DNA from: Spirosoma luteum DSM 19990
Lineage (GTDB): Bacteria; Bacteroidota; Bacteroidia; Cytophagales; Spirosomataceae
Assembly: GCF_000374065.1 (NCBI RefSeq)
Contig: NZ_KB893253.1
Location: forward strand, 1-64,000
DNA length: 64,000 bases
Direction: 5' to 3'
The position numbers were made by a program, and so were the translations under genes. Shown here piece after piece: positions 24,892-33,075 of the stretch. The first letter of the stretch is position 1; each line of letters starts with the position of its first letter. Below the pieces are notes generated by a model. The model saw only the letters and a program-made list of their open reading frames with translations. It had not been told where the DNA came from and made no database searches.

Positions 24892-25344
24892 TTAAATCTG
24901 CATTCGTTTAAGTACCTCAACGACCTGAATCATTTCATGGGGTTTCCAGAGTTCGGGTTTGGAAAGCCGACGGCGTTGCTTGAGGTACGGTACGCCAGCC
25001 TGTTCCATGATGAACTGGATGCCCTTGGTTTTACTGAGCCGTTCGCTGAGAATCTGCTGCGCTTGGCTAAAGCTGATGAGGGCCCGCTTATCGTCATCAG
25101 TGCCCAGGGTCTGAATAAGGCGTTCACTGTCTTCGCCCGATAGCGGGCGGTGACCCATCTTTTTGAGGTAGACTGTGCCGGCCGAGCCTGACAAAAGCCG
25201 ATCCTCCGCAGCGGGTAGCAGCGTCTTCGCTTTTTCCAGTACCGTAATGTACCGTTGGGCGGCTACCAGCAAGTGATCGCGCGTCCATTCCAATGGGAAA
25301 TCCTGTTCTTCCATTGGGGCCAAAACTACAAAATTTGTATCCAT
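24892..25344 (-). CDS. hypothetical protein, 150 aa
   Basis: Last gene of the accessory minus-strand block. Mostly helical: HLLVAAQRYITVLEKAKTLL, QTLGTDDDKRALISFSQAQQ, and a basic region YLKQRRRLSKPELWKPHEMI. It starts 2 bases after the stop of the 126-aa gene, so it is coupled to it. An overlapping plus-strand frame (24775-25143) is a shadow. No family recognised. Confidence 0.65.
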   Translation of the reverse strand: MDTNFVVLAPMEEQDFPLEWTRDHLLVAAQRYITVLEKAKTLLPAAEDRLLSGSAGTVYLKKMGHRPLSGEDSERLIQTLGTDDDKRALISFSQAQQILSERLSKTKGIQFIMEQAGVPYLKQRRRLSKPELWKPHEMIQVVEVLKRMQI

Positions 25345-25346
25345 AT

Positions 25347-25727
25347 TTAATGGTGATGGTTAGTATAGTAGTCAGTTATCAGGGCTAGTAACGCCATACC
25401 GGATTCTTCGGCCGGGAACAGGCAGCGGTACGTCTGGAGAGGTTCCAGGTCCAGCAGTTGATGAATCTGGAACAGGCTGGCCACCAGTGCCGGCGTATCG
25501 AGAGCCACGGCCGGGTAGGCAGCCGTGCGCTCCCAGCGCTGGCGGTTGCACTGCAGCCGGGCGCTGGTGGCTTCATGATAGAGCTGCCACCAGGCCTTGA
25601 CCGTGATCCGCAGATACAGGGCGGGCCGGTTTGCAAAAACCGGTGGTACGTTGTGAAAAGCCCAGCGCCGGGCCAGTTGCGTTTCCACGGAGTTAAACAG
25701 GATCTCGATACGAATGGCTTCTGTCAT
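25347..25727 (-). CDS. hypothetical protein, 126 aa
   Basis: First gene of a two-gene unit with the 150-aa gene, behind the hairpin at 25774-25801. Tryptophan- and arginine-rich N-terminal half (ARRWAFHNVPPVFANRPALY, WWQLYHEATSARLQCNRQRW) then a helical C-terminus ending in NHHH. No family recognised; small soluble protein. Confidence 0.6.
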   Translation of the reverse strand: MTEAIRIEILFNSVETQLARRWAFHNVPPVFANRPALYLRITVKAWWQLYHEATSARLQCNRQRWERTAAYPAVALDTPALVASLFQIHQLLDLEPLQTYRCLFPAEESGMALLALITDYYTNHHH

Positions 25728-25773
25728 GACTAGGGGTGAATAATGCAGACTGTGGCATATGCAGTTTATGGTA

Positions 25774-25801
25774 AAGCCGGTGCCTGATTTGGCACCGGCT
25801 T
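25774..25801 (-). terminator. hairpin after the 113-aa gene
   Basis: aagccggtgcc (25774-25784) pairs with ggcaccggctt (25791-25801) over a six-base loop. Located just downstream of the stop of the 113-aa gene, so probably its terminator or a processing/stability hairpin. Confidence 0.75.
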
Positions 25802-25807
25802 GATTGG

Positions 25808-26149
25808 TTAATCAGCGAAAAGTGAGGCCTGGACACCCTCTTTTGGAGTAATGGGAACGGGTTCGGGTGGACCGGCAAAAACGCCACGCTGGCTATACAG
25901 ACTAAATTGAATGAGTTCGCCTACCCCGGCGGTAAAATCACCCTTCGAATAGGCTTCCTGTAAGTAGGATACCAGTGGCCGACAACGGGGAAATTTAAGG
26001 TTGGCCCGGTGCACCGTTGTTTCCAGATGCTTTTTAAATACTTCTGGGTCCTCCACAGTCAGGCACTCCAGTGGCTTAAGTTGTTTGCTGACGTACTCCT
26101 GTAGCCGGTTTTTGGTGTTACAGTGGTTGGTAATTTTGGCGAAATACAT
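25808..26149 (-). CDS. hypothetical protein, 113 aa
   Basis: Follows the RecE-like nuclease after 11 bases, so co-transcribed. Helical with basic patches (NRLQEYVSKQLKPLECLTVE, LETTVHRANLKFPRCRPLVS), a proline-rich tail and C-terminal LFAD, which looks like a short peptide motif of the clamp-binding kind (inference). No family recognised. Could be a partner of the nuclease. Confidence 0.62.
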   Translation of the reverse strand: MYFAKITNHCNTKNRLQEYVSKQLKPLECLTVEDPEVFKKHLETTVHRANLKFPRCRPLVSYLQEAYSKGDFTAGVGELIQFSLYSQRGVFAGPPEPVPITPKEGVQASLFAD

Positions 26150-26160
26150 GGCAGTATTAG

Positions 26161-26784
26161 TTAAACCAGTGAAGGAATAGATGATGCCCAGGAGGTTGGC
26201 TGGAAACCGACTTCTTTGATGCTTTTCAGTAATGCTTGGTACTTTTTGCGGCCTCCTTCGATACAGCCCCGGCAGGCGGTTGCCTCAAAGTAGAACACCG
26301 AGAACGGAGCCTGTTTCTGAACGCCCAGAATGACGTAGCGCCGGGCCTGGCTCCCATCCACGTAGAAAGCGGCCTGCCGGTCGTAATCGTACTGTTCGCA
26401 CTGGTTTAAAAAATCGCCGTACGTTCGGCAACTGGTGGTCTTGACATCGACGATTAACGCCTGGTCAGGTTCCCACAAATCCAGCCTTGCCTTACAGAGG
26501 AGGCCCGTACGGTCGTCGTCCCAGATTTTCACTACTTCCTTACTGGCCAGTTCCAGCAGCTGGCGACTGGTGAGGTTCTTTAGAACGGCATCGCGCATGG
26601 TCTGCGCCTGTTTAAGCCGGGCAGGGGTAAGGGCGGCATCCGGCTTATTCTCCAGCAGCAGGGCATGAAACAGGGTGCCGAAGGTCTGTGCCCCACTTTG
26701 AGGTTTGATAGGGTAGCCAAACAGCAGGTTTCTGAATTCACCTAAATCACTGTTGGCGTAACGGGGTAATGTGCGATAGGACAT
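26161..26784 (-). CDS. PD-(D/E)XK nuclease, RecE/exodeoxyribonuclease-VIII-like
   Basis: 207 aa. TFGTLFHALLLE carries H40, then KARLDLW with D102, IVDVKTT with D113 and K115, and the YDYDRQAAFY motif around 134-141. This is the order seen in RecE / PDDEXK_10-type nucleases of phages and plasmids (H, D, D-x-K, Y-x-x-Q). The catalytic residues look complete. Role is probably 5'-3' DNA resection in recombination or anti-defence on the incoming plasmid; a RecT-like annealing protein is not visible. Confidence 0.8.
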   Translation of the reverse strand: MSYRTLPRYANSDLGEFRNLLFGYPIKPQSGAQTFGTLFHALLLENKPDAALTPARLKQAQTMRDAVLKNLTSRQLLELASKEVVKIWDDDRTGLLCKARLDLWEPDQALIVDVKTTSCRTYGDFLNQCEQYDYDRQAAFYVDGSQARRYVILGVQKQAPFSVFYFEATACRGCIEGGRKKYQALLKSIKEVGFQPTSWASSIPSLV

Positions 26785-26805
26785 GGTTGGAAAGGGGAAA
26801 AAGGG

Positions 26806-27162
26806 TTAGGAGGGGAAAACCATTACGTGAATACGGGGTAAACTCCGGTAATTACCCTGCCATTCGATATGCCGGATGGCCTCTTCGATGCTGGTTTTTG
26901 GCTCCGTCGTTTCGCCTTCTTCATCGCAACCAGTCAGCAGGGCCACACCGTGGATATGGCGAACACCCCGGTAGGAAAAGGCGGCTGGCTGGGGGTGGCG
27001 GTACAATCCTTCGTCGTCAATAATAAGCGCGTCGCCGTTGTCCTGCCGGGCGCACGCATCAATTAAACGACAGTCCAGCAACTGGCACAAATCGGCTAGT
27101 TTGCCACTGGATTCCACAGCCTCTACGGTGCGGGTGTTGGGGTCAATTTTTAAGAGTTTCAT
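26806..27162 (-). CDS. DUF3846-like protein, 118 aa
   Basis: The GDALIIDDEGLYRHPQP segment, followed by the small hydrophobic IHGVALLTGCDEEGE, matches the conserved core of DUF3846 proteins found in plasmids and phages (unknown function). First gene of the unit driven by the 27202-27244 promoter region. It is followed by the RecE-like nuclease after 21 bases. Confidence 0.7.
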   Translation of the reverse strand: MKLLKIDPNTRTVEAVESSGKLADLCQLLDCRLIDACARQDNGDALIIDDEGLYRHPQPAAFSYRGVRHIHGVALLTGCDEEGETTEPKTSIEEAIRHIEWQGNYRSLPRIHVMVFPS

Positions 27163-27201
27163 GATTCTTTTATGGTTGATTAACAGGAGTAAATTTACTA
27201 G

Positions 27202-27244
27202 TTTTTACATTAAATACAAATAAAAGTATCATTTAGTGTAAAAA
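27202..27244 (-). promoter_or_regulatory. palindromic promoter/operator region, copy 1
   Basis: tttttaca (27202-27209) and tgtaaaaa (27237-27244) flank a core that includes caaataaaagtatcattta. The core differs from copy 2 (29466-29506) at very few positions. It lies 40-82 bases upstream of the DUF3846 start. TTTATTTG on the minus strand is a near match to the Bacteroidota -7 element. The leader after it also resembles that of copy 2. Confidence 0.65.
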
Positions 27245-27381
27245 TTAACTCAACTCATTTTCCTTCCCCTTTTTACGCTCGTTTTGCAGTAGCTATATTT
27301 GACCTGATCGATTAATCTGACCAAGCTACAAACCGCCGTCCGATTGGTGGATCATCTTTGATTCTTTGATTAACATTTAGC
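27245..27381. other. spacer between promoter copy 1 and the terminator
   Basis: No gene. Separates two minus-strand transcription units of the accessory block. Confidence 0.3.
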
Positions 27382-27410
27382 AAAAGCCAACCGGTAACCG
27401 GTTGGCTTTT
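27382..27410. terminator. perfect bidirectional terminator
   Basis: aaaagccaaccgg (27382-27394), loop taa, ccggttggctttt (27398-27410): 13-bp perfect arms with A/T tracts on both sides. Closes the unit of four genes 29413-27423. Confidence 0.9.
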
Positions 27411-27422
27411 CTTAGGCGTGAA

Positions 27423-27980
27423 TTAGTCGGGGTTTTGCAGGAGTGTGGCCCGTGCTGCGGGGGCCCCTTCCCGCAGGTAGGCCGGTAGTCCGTCGATTAG
27501 CTGTTGATAGGTACTGGCTCCCATTCGGCTATGGAGATAGGATTCGTGAATAAGCGAGACTGTATTTAGCTGCTGGGTTAGCTGGACGTGCAGGGCTGCG
27601 GCTTCGGGTCCGCTCAGGGGGCTGATGCCGGCCAGCCGGTGGGGGCCGTGCTGCATCAGGTGCACTAGTTCATTTAAGGCTTCGTCTACCCCGTACAGGC
27701 CCTGCTGCACCCATTTGGTTAGCTGGGTCTCAATACGGGCCGGGTTGGCGATCCGGATGCCATCCACGGCCAGTACGGCCCTGACGGAAAACAGGACGGA
27801 AAAATAAGCCTGGGGGTATACCCAACTAAGGGAACCAATCAGGTAATGGCGGTCAGTACTGATGGGTTTGATACGAAGGGCAAACTCGGCACTCCAGGCG
27901 TTAAGTAGCAATTTGGCTACGTCAGTAGTGGCGGGGGATACGGAATGGTCCGTGGGGGAAAATGAACGAAATTCAGTCAT
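27423..27980 (-). CDS. hypothetical protein, 185 aa
   Basis: Last gene of the four-gene unit. Two helical regions with hydrophobic stretches: SWVYPQAYFSVLFSVRAVLA (not a clear membrane segment), and LVHLMQHGPHRLAGISPLSG then LHVQLTQQLNTVSLIHESYL. Possible helical-bundle adaptor. No family recognised. Confidence 0.62.
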   Translation of the reverse strand: MTEFRSFSPTDHSVSPATTDVAKLLLNAWSAEFALRIKPISTDRHYLIGSLSWVYPQAYFSVLFSVRAVLAVDGIRIANPARIETQLTKWVQQGLYGVDEALNELVHLMQHGPHRLAGISPLSGPEAAALHVQLTQQLNTVSLIHESYLHSRMGASTYQQLIDGLPAYLREGAPAARATLLQNPD

Positions 27981-27994
27981 AAAAAAAAGGTTAG

Positions 27995-28024
27995 TCCGGT
28001 CGCGGCTGGGAGCCAGCGACCGGA
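27995..28024 (-). terminator. hairpin after the 237-aa gene
   Basis: tccggtcgc (27995-28003) pairs with gcgaccgga (28016-28024). On the minus strand the stem is followed by a T8 run just before the next ATG, so it is a good partial terminator or attenuator between the 237-aa and 185-aa genes. Confidence 0.7.
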
Positions 28025-28040
28025 TGCCGTTAGTGAAAAG

Positions 28041-28754
28041 TTAAGCCTGCCCGTTGCTTATCTGGTAGACCTCCTCAACCGCCTGCCGAACCTGAGGGTA
28101 GTCCACGCCTTCGGGCAGGGCTTCCGGTGTGGAGCTGTGACAGAACGGATTGTAGTAGTTAAAGGACGTTTTCAGATTGGCAATGTCAGTCAGGGTTTCC
28201 TGCCGGAAAATTTTTATTTCCTGCGAAAACTGCTTTAACTCGGTTGACCGTTCAGCTGCGGCCATTTTATAACTGAACGTAGCAATATAATACACGCCTT
28301 TGGGCTGGCTCTTGGTGTACTCTTTCTTCTCGGCCACTGCTTCAATGACCACGTCGGCCAGCGTCAGATCGTCGTAGTACAGCGGTTCGATGAGCCGGAA
28401 AATATTGTCCACCGAATAGCCGTGAAACAGCACCGCCGATACGCAATTCTGCTCATCGATGAAGAAAATTTCAGCCCAGTTTTTAGTACCCATGTTCAGG
28501 ATATTATCATTGAATATGCGCCATGCAATGGGTTGAAAGGTGAGTGTGCGGCCTAACTTCTCCGAACCATTGATATTGAAAACACCCTCCTTGGCATCAA
28601 AGCGATACTGGCGGGGGTGCCCTTCTAAATACTTGTACTTGTTGATTACCTCCCCGGTTGTCTCCCGAATCATCTGGTAAGGTTTTAGCGTTGGTTGGGC
28701 TGTATTCGTGGCTTCCTCGGCTGAGGGTTGGGCGGTTGTTAATTGCTTTGCCAT
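28041..28754 (-). CDS. hypothetical protein, 237 aa
   Basis: Hydrophilic Thr/Ala/Gln-rich N-terminus, then a mixed core (RYRFDAKEGVFNINGSEKLG, TLTFQPIAWRIFNDNILNMG, WAEIFFIDEQNCVSAVLFHG, SAVLF). The pattern of a bacteriophage/plasmid beta-barrel plus C-terminal helical region is plausible. The ending HSSTPEALPEGVDYPQVRQA looks like a flexible tail. No family recognised. Confidence 0.65.
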   Translation of the reverse strand: MAKQLTTAQPSAEEATNTAQPTLKPYQMIRETTGEVINKYKYLEGHPRQYRFDAKEGVFNINGSEKLGRTLTFQPIAWRIFNDNILNMGTKNWAEIFFIDEQNCVSAVLFHGYSVDNIFRLIEPLYYDDLTLADVVIEAVAEKKEYTKSQPKGVYYIATFSYKMAAAERSTELKQFSQEIKIFRQETLTDIANLKTSFNYYNPFCHSSTPEALPEGVDYPQVRQAVEEVYQISNGQA

Positions 28755-28797
28755 GTTGGAAAATGAGAAGTATCTGAAAAGTAAAAAGTGAAGTAAG

Positions 28798-28821
28798 GGC
28801 CGGATTAAAACCGCTCCGGCC
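28798..28821 (-). terminator. hairpin after the SH3-like gene
   Basis: ggccgga (28798-28804) pairs with tccggcc (28815-28821), between the 103-aa and 237-aa genes. One of four hairpins in the four-gene unit; likely weak terminator, attenuator or stability element. Confidence 0.6.
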
Positions 28822-28833
28822 TACGGTTATTCT

Positions 28834-29145
28834 TTAAGCAGTGACCAGCCGATCAATCCGAAACGAACGGATACCCCCCGCTTCAACATCGAAATAGCGA
28901 ATGACTAAAGGCTTATCAGTGGCCGGGGCTGGCCGCTCCCCGATGGCTACGCGTCGGGTGCGGTCGTCTTTGATGTAGCTAAATTCAGTGGGGCCGGATT
29001 GCATTTGGTTCAATAGCTTGACCGTTGCCCACGCTTGGGACTGTGCGACTTTAAAGGGTAGTCGGGCGGCCCGTACTAACTGCCACGCTAAGATGGTCGC
29101 TTGCTGGCGAATCGTTAAGGTTACAGGAGAAGAAAGCGCGTTCAT
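28834..29145 (-). CDS. SH3 beta-barrel fold protein (DUF2693-like), 103 aa
   Basis: 103 aa from the ATG at 29145 (MNALSSPVTLTIRQQATILA); an upstream in-frame start would run into the preceding gene. The pattern GPTEFSYIKDDRTRRVAIGE followed by IRYFDVEAGGIRSFRIDRLV resembles the DUF2693 / SH3-fold proteins carried by Bacteroides conjugative elements (F.Y.K.DGt.R.A.GT). Predicted small beta-barrel, possibly protein or nucleic acid binding. Confidence 0.6.
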   Translation of the reverse strand: MNALSSPVTLTIRQQATILAWQLVRAARLPFKVAQSQAWATVKLLNQMQSGPTEFSYIKDDRTRRVAIGERPAPATDKPLVIRYFDVEAGGIRSFRIDRLVTA

Positions 29146-29173
29146 GGAATAGAACTGTAAAAGGGAATAAAGA

Positions 29174-29214
29174 AAACCCAGACTTAGCCCGCTGGGTCGT
29201 CGGGCGTTGGGTTT
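29174..29214 (-). terminator. two-step hairpin after the 66-aa gene
   Basis: aaaccca (29174-29180) pairs with tgggttt (29208-29214), enclosing gcccg ... cgggc (29187-29191 / 29201-29205). Overlaps the stop codon of the 66-aa gene at 29213. Confidence 0.6.
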
Positions 29215-29413
29215 AGTAGTACTCCTCAATGACCTGTTCAATCATTTCCTGCTGCATCTGCTCAGTAATGGCCGAAAGGGGAATTTCAACGCCATTCAGA
29301 CGAACTTTAACAATCCGTACTTCGGGACTGTCGCCGGGATAGTCACGGGTGGGAGCTTCGCCGGGGGTGTAGGTAAATTCAAAATCGAAGAGTACTTCTT
29401 TTTCCAGTGTCAT
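29213..29413 (-). CDS. hypothetical acidic protein, 66 aa
   Basis: First gene after promoter copy 2. MTLEKEVLFDFEFTYTPGEA, then PEVRIVKVRLNGVEIPLSAI, then a Glu/Gln-rich helix to the end. Acidic, mixed alpha/beta. Small acidic early proteins of plasmids often act as DNA mimics against restriction or CRISPR; that is speculation here. Confidence 0.6.
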   Translation of the reverse strand: MTLEKEVLFDFEFTYTPGEAPTRDYPGDSPEVRIVKVRLNGVEIPLSAITEQMQQEMIEQVIEEYY

Positions 29414-29465
29414 GATTCTTTGATTTTTGATTAACTGATTGATTAACAGTATGAATTTACGTCAA

Positions 29466-29506
29466 TTTTACATGATATGCAAATAAAAGTATCATTTAAT
29501 GTAAAA
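29466..29506 (-). promoter_or_regulatory. palindromic promoter/operator region, copy 2
   Basis: ttttaca (29466-29472) and tgtaaaa (29500-29506) flank caaataaaagtatcattta, the same core as copy 1. 53-93 bases upstream of the 66-aa gene. Leader pieces gattcttt and ttgattaaca are also shared with copy 1. Two units under the same control, probably by one regulator. Confidence 0.65.
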
Positions 29507-29675
29507 AAGAAGCATAAAAATAGGGCTTAGATTTCTCTTGCCCTTACCCGTTTTGAGCCATAATTGCAGCTAGTACAATTGGCGCAACTATGCCGTTTTT
29601 TACGCCCAGTTCAGTTTCTTTTCCCTTTCCAACTTTTCAATAAAAAAGCCCCAATAATTATGGAGCTTGATGTTG
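29507..29675. other. intergenic spacer
   Basis: No supported gene. Plus and minus frames here are shadows of the 200-aa gene end. Confidence 0.3.
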
Positions 29676-30278
29676 TTACTCTGTGGACGGTTCACCGGGT
29701 GGAGCTTGTAACAGGACTCGTCGGTTATCAAACTCTTTTTTGTCCAGCGCATATATCCGGCACGTGGCTGGATACCTATCCCGGATCTGGTGAATTTTCT
29801 TTTCCACCAGTTTGAAGGTTTTAAATTCCTGAGGCTGCTCATCAGCATCTGTCGACAGATTGATCAGGCCACCTCCTACGGTTAGAAAAAACTCCTGTCC
29901 CCCTCCATCTTCCAGGTTGATTACATAGATCATGTGCTTGTCCCGCTCTTGCTTATCATCAGCAAAAGTAATCGGGGAAACACCATCTACTTCAACAAAG
30001 CCCGTTAATGACAGGGGGTATATCATAAAGTCCGTGTGAAATGTCTCGGTACCGAGATAATTTACTTCCTGAACACAGGTAAGCGTGCCCCCAAAAATAG
30101 GGGACATGGTGAGATCGAATGTCGCTGGCAGTAATTCGGTGGGGATCAAATAGGCAGAGCAATACGGCAACTTATCCCGTTCATAAATAATCGCATGAGC
30201 TTGCTGACCAAATCCCTGCTCTTCCATAACCGACAGAAAGGCATCGAGATCTGTAAATTTAAGCGCTTCCCTACTCAT
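29676..30278 (-). CDS. hypothetical protein, 200 aa
   Basis: Overlaps the primase-like gene by 4 bases, so translationally coupled to it. Beta-rich with GGQEFFLTVGGGLINLSTDA and MIYPLSLTGFVEVDGVSPIT. C-terminal basic/charged (RVLLQAPPGEPSTE). No signal peptide. No family recognised. Its partner gene suggests a role in plasmid DNA metabolism. Confidence 0.6.
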   Translation of the reverse strand: MSREALKFTDLDAFLSVMEEQGFGQQAHAIIYERDKLPYCSAYLIPTELLPATFDLTMSPIFGGTLTCVQEVNYLGTETFHTDFMIYPLSLTGFVEVDGVSPITFADDKQERDKHMIYVINLEDGGGQEFFLTVGGGLINLSTDADEQPQEFKTFKLVEKKIHQIRDRYPATCRIYALDKKEFDNRRVLLQAPPGEPSTE

Positions 30279-32053
30279 TCGTGTTGAGGTTTAATTTGGC
30301 GTGTTTTGTGGTCCTGCTCAGGTAGTTGGCCAATTTTTGGTTTATTCTCCGGGTTAAGGGCCTGTTTTTCCTGTCGTCCCTCACCAGGTTGATGGCTCTG
30401 ACTTCGTTGATTCCTTTCCGTTTGAATCCGTTCATCGAACTCGGGTGTTTGCATTGATTTAGTAGTAACACCCTGCTCAATGCGTATTTCTACCTGGGGC
30501 TTTAAAAAACCGAAGGGTTGCCGTTCGCTCAGGATGAACGATCTGGTTGCTCCCTCCCCTTCCGTCTGATGCTTCATCTGTTGCATCGAGCGGGCCATCA
30601 TGATTGGCGAATTGCCGTTCACCAGGACAGATCCGGTGTCGTCCTTGATTATATACCGAAATTTCTGCCTTAAACTGACTTCCCGGCTCAACTCCTGATT
30701 GAAGTCTTTAGCACAGGACTTTTCCAGGTTGATACGCTGATCGAGTCCGGTAACCTCCAGGAGTAACTTGCTGACGGCCGATAGCGACGGACATGCTTCC
30801 GGAATACTGATCTGAACCTGCTCCCCCGCCCGGCTCACGGTGATCAACTGGCTACTCAGTTCCTTTTGTCCCAACGTATCGCCATCAACGCGCGCAAACT
30901 GAGCCTGTACGTCTATGTTGAAATTATCAATCCGGGTCAAAAGCTTTTCACGAATAGGCCGGTAAACCTCCTGCTCGGGCAACAAATATCCTACCCGGCC
31001 GGTCGTCGCTATCGTTGGACTCAAGGGGAATTTTACGGCCGTTAGCTGCTGAATGAATTGCAGGTCAAACCGGTGTCCAGATTCGTCATTATCAAACGCC
31101 AGGTGAATCCTCCAGTTGTCCGTTTTCTCAAACGAGCCAATGTAGCGGGCCATAGTGTTGACCTGCTGGGGGGTAAGCTGGCCACCGGTCGAGAAGTAAA
31201 CCGAATCGAATTTGTCATTACCCTCGATACTGCGGAGCTGTCGATGAGAAATCACATCGATGGCACTTTCCATGACGTAAAAATGCTCGGTTTTAGGCGG
31301 AGGATTTGATACAAAGACGCTGCTGAGTCGGTCGCTACCGGGTGCGTGCAGTTTCACCTTATCATTACGCAGTTCCATACCCGTTACTTCAGTCGACTGC
31401 CCATTGAAATAGGGGAAAGCTACATTGGAGAACGTAAGGTACTTACGTTCTGGGTGCTCTTTCGCCGTCAGGAAGTTGTCTGCGTGGCCACTGGCTGGAT
31501 CGAAATAGGTGATCTGGGAAACAACCTTTCCGGCAAATTCAGGCCGCTGTAACGTTTGAGCCCCAATGTGTCGCTGATTCAGGTAATTGTCCTTTTCCAG
31601 CGGCCGGATATCGAACTGTTCTTTGGTGAACGGCTGCTTGACGCCCTGCTCGGCTAGCTTGGTGGTGACCTTGCGGTTTTGGCTGACGTGCTGCGGGTCG
31701 ATACGCAGGTAGTCATAAAGCACGTTGGTAATATTCTTAAACTCGTGCTCACCCGGTCGATTAAAGGTTGAAAAGACGGTTGATAGCCGGTTCCGGATAA
31801 AATCAATAATGGTACCTGAATCGGTAAAATCGCCAGCCCGTTGGTAGATCTGCTGAGCGGCATCCATCGGGTTTTTTATAATAATCGTGTCCCTGTAGCC
31901 CGGATGCTCCAGTACCGGTCGGCTTTTGCCCTTGTGTAGCTGCGGTTCGTATCCCCATTGAACGGCTAATTCAACAATGGAGACATTGGATCGCAATTCC
32001 TGAACGGGAATCAGGTTGGGAAAGCGCTCTTTTAACTCATCAAATTTTGTCAT
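30275..32053 (-). CDS. TOPRIM-domain primase-like protein, 592 aa
   Basis: N-terminal half resembles the zinc-free part of mobile-element primases (NVSIVELAVQWGYEPQLHKG; IRNRL). The TOPRIM core shows HFYVMESAIDVISH with E262 and LAFDNDESGHRFD with D321 and D323 (E...DxD). The family matches DUF3991/TOPRIM proteins of Bacteroidota conjugative elements. C-terminal ~100 residues are a charged disordered tail (Gln/Glu/Arg-rich). Likely synthesises primers for the transferred or replicating strand. Confidence 0.75.
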   Translation of the reverse strand: MTKFDELKERFPNLIPVQELRSNVSIVELAVQWGYEPQLHKGKSRPVLEHPGYRDTIIIKNPMDAAQQIYQRAGDFTDSGTIIDFIRNRLSTVFSTFNRPGEHEFKNITNVLYDYLRIDPQHVSQNRKVTTKLAEQGVKQPFTKEQFDIRPLEKDNYLNQRHIGAQTLQRPEFAGKVVSQITYFDPASGHADNFLTAKEHPERKYLTFSNVAFPYFNGQSTEVTGMELRNDKVKLHAPGSDRLSSVFVSNPPPKTEHFYVMESAIDVISHRQLRSIEGNDKFDSVYFSTGGQLTPQQVNTMARYIGSFEKTDNWRIHLAFDNDESGHRFDLQFIQQLTAVKFPLSPTIATTGRVGYLLPEQEVYRPIREKLLTRIDNFNIDVQAQFARVDGDTLGQKELSSQLITVSRAGEQVQISIPEACPSLSAVSKLLLEVTGLDQRINLEKSCAKDFNQELSREVSLRQKFRYIIKDDTGSVLVNGNSPIMMARSMQQMKHQTEGEGATRSFILSERQPFGFLKPQVEIRIEQGVTTKSMQTPEFDERIQTERNQRSQSHQPGEGRQEKQALNPENKPKIGQLPEQDHKTRQIKPQHE

Positions 32054-32073
32054 AGTGGTGGTGGGTGTCTAGC

Positions 32074-33009
32074 TTACTGAAGACGCTGCTTGGGTGACCC
32101 TATTCTCTGCTCTGGTTTGCCCTCCAGTAACTGCTCCATGGTTTCCCGCTGGTGGTTACTGACCGTCGTTTGGCCGGTGCTCAGCTCCTGATTGCGGGTT
32201 ACATCCGTTTTGGCTCCTTCATTGTTGAGGGCCAACTGCTGCCGATGATCATTGTCTGGCTTCAGACTGGGAGACAGGCGGCTGATGTCGGAAAACTGGA
32301 GTTCTTTTTGGGCGGCTGAAATACTAACCGTGGCGGTAAAGGGTTCGCCCTGTTGATCCAGCAATCCACTCAGCCGAACGGCATGACCATTGGCCAGTTG
32401 CAGCTGCTGATCTTTGGTCAGGTCAATGCCCATTAATTTGGTGGGTAGTACTTCGGGCCGGATGCGCCATAGCTCGACCGTGTTGGTCTGCTCATCGATG
32501 CGCAAATAGGTTGGGACGTATCCACCTTGATCGGCCATCAGAAAGGGCCGGGGTAAAGCGCCTTCCATCATTAATTGCTGTTTCTCCCCCTTCGACAACC
32601 TGACGCCTTCTACTTCATCAGGAATGCTTATTTGCCCCTGGACTGGCGTAATCCAGATATCCGGGCCGTTCTCGGTCATGACTATACGTAACCGCCCTTC
32701 CAATTGCAGTTCTGGTGTAACCAGCACTTTTACGTTATCGGTTTTCTGACCACTGAACAGGGCTTCCTCCATCCGGGGATGTTTAGCCAGGTGATCAGCC
32801 GGATAACCAAGCTGCGCTAACTTGGATTCGATCTGAGCCCGGTAAGGCTCCAGCTGCTGACGCATAACGGCCGAGGCTTCTTCAGCACTTAAAAAATTGT
32901 CAGACTGTGCATACTGCCAGGCCTGTTGACCCTGGAGTGAGGTGGGCGCAATGTTGTCTAAACCATCGGCCTGTGTTTGAGCGTACCCTACTGCTGGATT
33001 CATGGGCAT
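32074..33009 (-). CDS. DUF4099/DUF3945-like protein
   Basis: ATG at 33009 (MPMNPAVGYAQ) is favoured over the upstream in-frame ATG at 33108, which would overlap the divergent peptidase gene. About 311 aa. Two similar modules (GVRLSKGEKQQLMMEGALPR and GIDLTKDQQLQLANGHAVRL) are the repeated DUF3945-type units of Bacteroidota mobile elements. C-terminus Gln/Glu-rich. Function unknown; always found next to mobilisation or primase genes. Confidence 0.7.
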   Translation of the reverse strand: MPMNPAVGYAQTQADGLDNIAPTSLQGQQAWQYAQSDNFLSAEEASAVMRQQLEPYRAQIESKLAQLGYPADHLAKHPRMEEALFSGQKTDNVKVLVTPELQLEGRLRIVMTENGPDIWITPVQGQISIPDEVEGVRLSKGEKQQLMMEGALPRPFLMADQGGYVPTYLRIDEQTNTVELWRIRPEVLPTKLMGIDLTKDQQLQLANGHAVRLSGLLDQQGEPFTATVSISAAQKELQFSDISRLSPSLKPDNDHRQQLALNNEGAKTDVTRNQELSTGQTTVSNHQRETMEQLLEGKPEQRIGSPKQRLQ

Positions 33010-33075
33010 AAAGGTTTTGGGTTGATTATCAATAAAGTTTGTGGTAAATGTAGGAAATATAAATATCCTAAAGTT

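Noticed and set aside
24775-25143. 122-codon plus-strand frame
   Set aside because: Overlaps the coupled minus-strand 150-aa gene, which fits its operon better.
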